Source: Bacteroidales bacterium (GTDB lineage: Bacteria; Bacteroidota; Bacteroidia; Bacteroidales; CG2-30-32-10). Taken from it: a DNA stretch of 8,195 bases. Where the stretch lies: positions 1 through 8,195 of the forward strand of contig DAOQAK010000080.1 of NCBI GenBank assembly GCA_035353855.1. Direction: 5' to 3'. Below, in pieces: positions 6,330 to 8,195 of the stretch (positions within the stretch are counted from its first letter, which is position 1; each line of letters opens with the position of its first letter). Both the position numbers and the translations under genes were made by a program. The notes below the pieces were generated by a model that saw nothing but the letters and a program-made list of their open reading frames with translations, did not search any database and had not been told where the DNA came from.

Positions 6330-6764
6330 TCACTTTAAATTAAGTTTCACGTTTAGTTCTTTAGTAGTTTGTCCTTCATACCAGTCGCCATCGCCATTGG
6401 TGAATTGTGGATTCTGAAAAGATATTGTTGTGTCCAGATTTTGGTAGCTGCCGTTGTCTGTACTGTCAACATCTTTGAAATGCAATGTGAATGTTTGATT
6501 TTCGGGAAAAGCATTCATGATAAGTATATAATTTCCGGCAAGATCACTGTAAACTGAATCTTGTGAAACCACTTTTATGTTTTTAATTTTTGCACCTGTA
6601 CTGTCGGATGCGATACAACCTTTAACAATAAAATCTGCATTAGGACATCCATATTCTGCCTGAATACCACCTCCGTTATTTTTATCACATGACGATAAAA
6701 TTCCTAATGCGCTTAATAATAATACAAGAAGGGTATTATATTTTTTGAGAAAGTATTTTTTCAT
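6330..6764 (-). CDS. Lipoprotein resembling radical-SAM-associated putative lipoproteins
   Basis: A 144-residue lipoprotein precursor: basic start (MKKYFLKKY), hydrophobic core at 11-23 and lipobox LSSC with Cys26 as the lipidated residue. The mature part begins with a flexible DKNNGGG linker. It continues as one small beta-sandwich-like domain: EYGCPNADFIVKGC at 37-50, VYSDLAGNYI at 71-80, FKDVDSTDNGSYQNLDTTI at 96-114 and GDGDWYEGQTTKELNVKL at 124-141. From memory this pattern (EYGCPxADFxVKG, DxDxxxNGxY, DWYEG) is that of small Bacteroidota lipoproteins usually encoded beside a radical SAM enzyme. Four Cys, including the lipidated one, are present in all (26, 40, 50; plus none further seen clearly in the mature C-terminal half), so a disulfide or modification at Cys40-Cys50 is possible. 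No radical SAM gene is in the window. Function unknown. Confidence 0.75.
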   Translation of the reverse strand: MKKYFLKKYNTLLVLLLSALGILSSCDKNNGGGIQAEYGCPNADFIVKGCIASDSTGAKIKNIKVVSQDSVYSDLAGNYILIMNAFPENQTFTLHFKDVDSTDNGSYQNLDTTISFQNPQFTNGDGDWYEGQTTKELNVKLNLK

Positions 6765-6850
6765 TTTAGTATTTTTTATAAAGGTATATATTTTTGTAAA
6801 AGTGTTGGATTCATTGTTAAATAATCTTAACTAATTATTTAGAACAATTC

Positions 6851-6881
6851 TTGATAATGATTTTATTAAATTGTACCTTTG
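6851..6881 (+). promoter_or_regulatory. Bacteroidota-type promoter of the copper ATPase gene
   Basis: TTG at 6851-6853, a 20-base spacer, then TACCTTTG at 6874-6881 fit the -33/-7 consensus TTG-N(about 19-20)-TAnnTTTG fully. Transcription would start about 6-7 bases on, leaving a leader of roughly 12 bases before the ATG at 6900. The promoter overlaps the upstream TTG codon (6879) that could be taken as a start, which rules that start out. Confidence 0.75.
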
Positions 6882-6899
6882 TTTAGAAATTTTAATTCG

Positions 6900-8147
6900 A
6901 TGGACTTAAAAAATATAAAACGGGTTGAATTGAAAGTTGATGGCATGGGCTGCACCAATTGTGCATTGGGAATTAAAAAGCAATTGGAAAAAGAAGGCTT
7001 TCATGATGTGAATGTTGATTTTGCATCGGGTGAAGTTAATTTTTCTGATGCTGATAAAACCCTTGTGCAGAAAGCGATTCAGAAAATTCAGTCGATGGGA
7101 TATACGGTGCTTGAAGATGTGCATGGCGAAAAAAAAAACTTCCTGACCATTGAAGTTGAATTTATTGTTTCGTTGATATTTACATTGCCTTTACTGGTAG
7201 CAATGTTCTTGCCTTTTCATTTTTTGCATCAACCGGTTTTTCAGTTGGTGCTTTCAATCCCTGTATTTCTGATTGGTTTATGGCATTTCGGACGCAGCGC
7301 ATTTCAATCACTGAAATCGGGTGTGCCGAATATGGATGTGTTGATTATACTTGGCGCAACGGCTTCTTTTATTTATAGTTTATATGGAACCATTTTTAAT
7401 TTAGGTCATGATTACCAGTTCTACGAAACCACAGCAAGCATTATAACTTTAATCTTGTTGGGAAATCTTCTGGAGCATCGTTCTGTAAAGCGCACTACAT
7501 CTGCAATTGATGAATTGGTGAAACTTCAGAAAATAAAAGCTAAAAAAATAATTATTTCTGAAGATGCTGAAAATATTGAAGAAATTGATGCATCAAAAAT
7601 TAAAAACGGTGAACGTTTTTTAGTAAATACAGGTGATAGAATCCCAACCGACGGCACAATATACTGGGGTCATGGCAGCATTGATGAATCGATGATTTCG
7701 GGAGAAAGTATTCCTGTTGATAAGACAAAGAATGATAATGTTGTTGGCGGCACAATTCTTTTAAATGGAAGTATAAAAATAATTGCAACTGCAACAGGTA
7801 AAGATACTGTGCTTTCTCAGATTATCGAAATGGTTAAGCGTGCCCAGCAAGACAAACCTCGCATGCAAAATCTTGCGGATAAAATTTCTGCCATATTCGT
7901 TCCATTGGTTGTTGGAATTTCAGTAATTACTTTTTTGATTTCATTTTTATTTGCAGGTGTTTCATTTCAATCATCGCTCATGCACAGCATTGCGGTTTTG
8001 GTTATTGCCTGTCCGTGTGCATTGGGATTAGCTATACCAACCGCAGTAATCGTAGGGATTGGACGTGTGGCAAAAAACGGAATATTAATAAAAGGTGGAA
8101 GTACACTTGAAAAATTTTCTGAGATAAAACAAATTGTTTTTCATTAG
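6900..8147 (+). CDS. copA: Copper-type P1B ATPase (CopA family), truncated before the DKTGT motif
   Basis: The visible 415 residues are the front part of an inner-membrane pump that exports copper ions using ATP. In order: a heavy-metal-binding domain with GMGCTNC (Cys18, Cys21); membrane helices from about 85 to 190; the actuator domain with SGES at 267-270; helices around 330-380 with the transport motif CPC (371-373) in IACPCALGLAIPTA; then GILIKGG and LEKFSEIKQIVF. CPC with GMxCxxC supports Cu(I). In the family the next residues are DKTGT, whose Asp is phosphorylated; here the frame reads H and stops. Missing are the phosphorylation and ATP-binding domains, GDGxND, and the last two helices, about 300 residues. 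The product cannot pump. The break coincides with an IS-like end at 8142-8195. ATG 6900 is chosen because an upstream TTG (6879) lies inside the promoter. Confidence 0.9.
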   Translation: MDLKNIKRVELKVDGMGCTNCALGIKKQLEKEGFHDVNVDFASGEVNFSDADKTLVQKAIQKIQSMGYTVLEDVHGEKKNFLTIEVEFIVSLIFTLPLLVAMFLPFHFLHQPVFQLVLSIPVFLIGLWHFGRSAFQSLKSGVPNMDVLIILGATASFIYSLYGTIFNLGHDYQFYETTASIITLILLGNLLEHRSVKRTTSAIDELVKLQKIKAKKIIISEDAENIEEIDASKIKNGERFLVNTGDRIPTDGTIYWGHGSIDESMISGESIPVDKTKNDNVVGGTILLNGSIKIIATATGKDTVLSQIIEMVKRAQQDKPRMQNLADKISAIFVPLVVGISVITFLISFLFAGVSFQSSLMHSIAVLVIACPCALGLAIPTAVIVGIGRVAKNGILIKGGSTLEKFSEIKQIVFH

Positions 8148-8195
8148 TGTCCGACTAAATTTTAAAACAATTTAAATTGATAAACAGGAACGGCA
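8142..8195. mobile_element. Probable left end of an insertion sequence interrupting copA (continues past the window)
   Basis: The conserved copA frame is typical up to IVF and lost at the next codon, so an abrupt junction lies at or just after 8141. The new sequence begins CATTAGTGTCCGACTAA, whose TTAGT and ACTAA form a small palindrome at the tip. A perfect 12-base palindrome CAATTTAAATTG follows at 8168-8179. This looks like an IS terminus plus a short leader before a transposase gene that would begin beyond the window. No transposase is visible here, and neither the second end nor a target duplication can be checked, so a deletion or rearrangement junction remains possible. Confidence 0.5.

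Noticed and set aside
6879..6899. Upstream TTG start extending the copper ATPase by seven residues (MFRNFNS)
   Set aside because: The TTG lies within the -7 promoter element, so it would not be on the transcript; ATG 6900 gives the natural family N-terminus.
6906..7794. Minus-strand frames opposite the copper ATPase (6906-7124, 7600-7794) and a plus-strand frame opposite the lipoprotein (6369-6557)
   Set aside because: All lie opposite well-supported genes and show no domain or signal of their own.

Overview
The window looks like chromosome from a low-GC member of the Bacteroidota. Supporting signs are a TonB-dependent receptor of the class with an N-terminal carboxypeptidase-regulatory-like domain, a PorT-like small beta-barrel, a Bacteroidota-type lipoprotein, starts without Shine-Dalgarno sequences, and a textbook Bacteroidota promoter (TTG-N20-TAnnTTTG) before the copper ATPase gene. 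The species cannot be named from this sequence.

Layout. Bases 1-189 are AT-rich and I see no gene there. A very GC-rich perfect hairpin (190-220) follows, placed as a terminator for the minus-strand receptor gene (261-2628). That gene is split by a one-base shift at a run of eight A (1968-1975 in window coordinates): the signal peptide, regulatory domain and plug are in one frame, the beta-barrel in another. Divergent from it is a CPBP-family membrane protein (2773-3720). The gap 3721-4151 holds no gene. Its first 134 bases show nothing notable, and the rest is a 295-bp foldback, MITE-like element (3855-4149) with perfect 14-bp terminal inverted repeats and internal palindromes. It abuts the stop codon of a DODA/YgiD-type dioxygenase gene (4152-4922, minus). 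That gene is divergent from a YjbQ-family gene (5005-5412, plus), and both have the same -7-like octamer in the 82-bp gap. Next come two minus-strand cell-envelope genes: an uncharacterised beta-barrel (5495-6154) and a lipoprotein resembling the radical-SAM-associated putative lipoproteins (6330-6764). The window ends with a copper-type P1B ATPase gene (6900-8147, plus). It is cut off exactly where the catalytic DKTGT motif should begin, and the sequence after the break looks like the left end of an insertion sequence.

The genes do not form one obvious pathway; they are small, separate units. Three kinds of change have marked this stretch: a homopolymer frameshift in the receptor, a palindromic foldback element, and a probable IS interruption of the copper ATPase. 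I did not find a convincing new multi-gene system. The most rewarding items are the foldback element, the truncation of the ATPase at its catalytic motif, and the slippery-run receptor.
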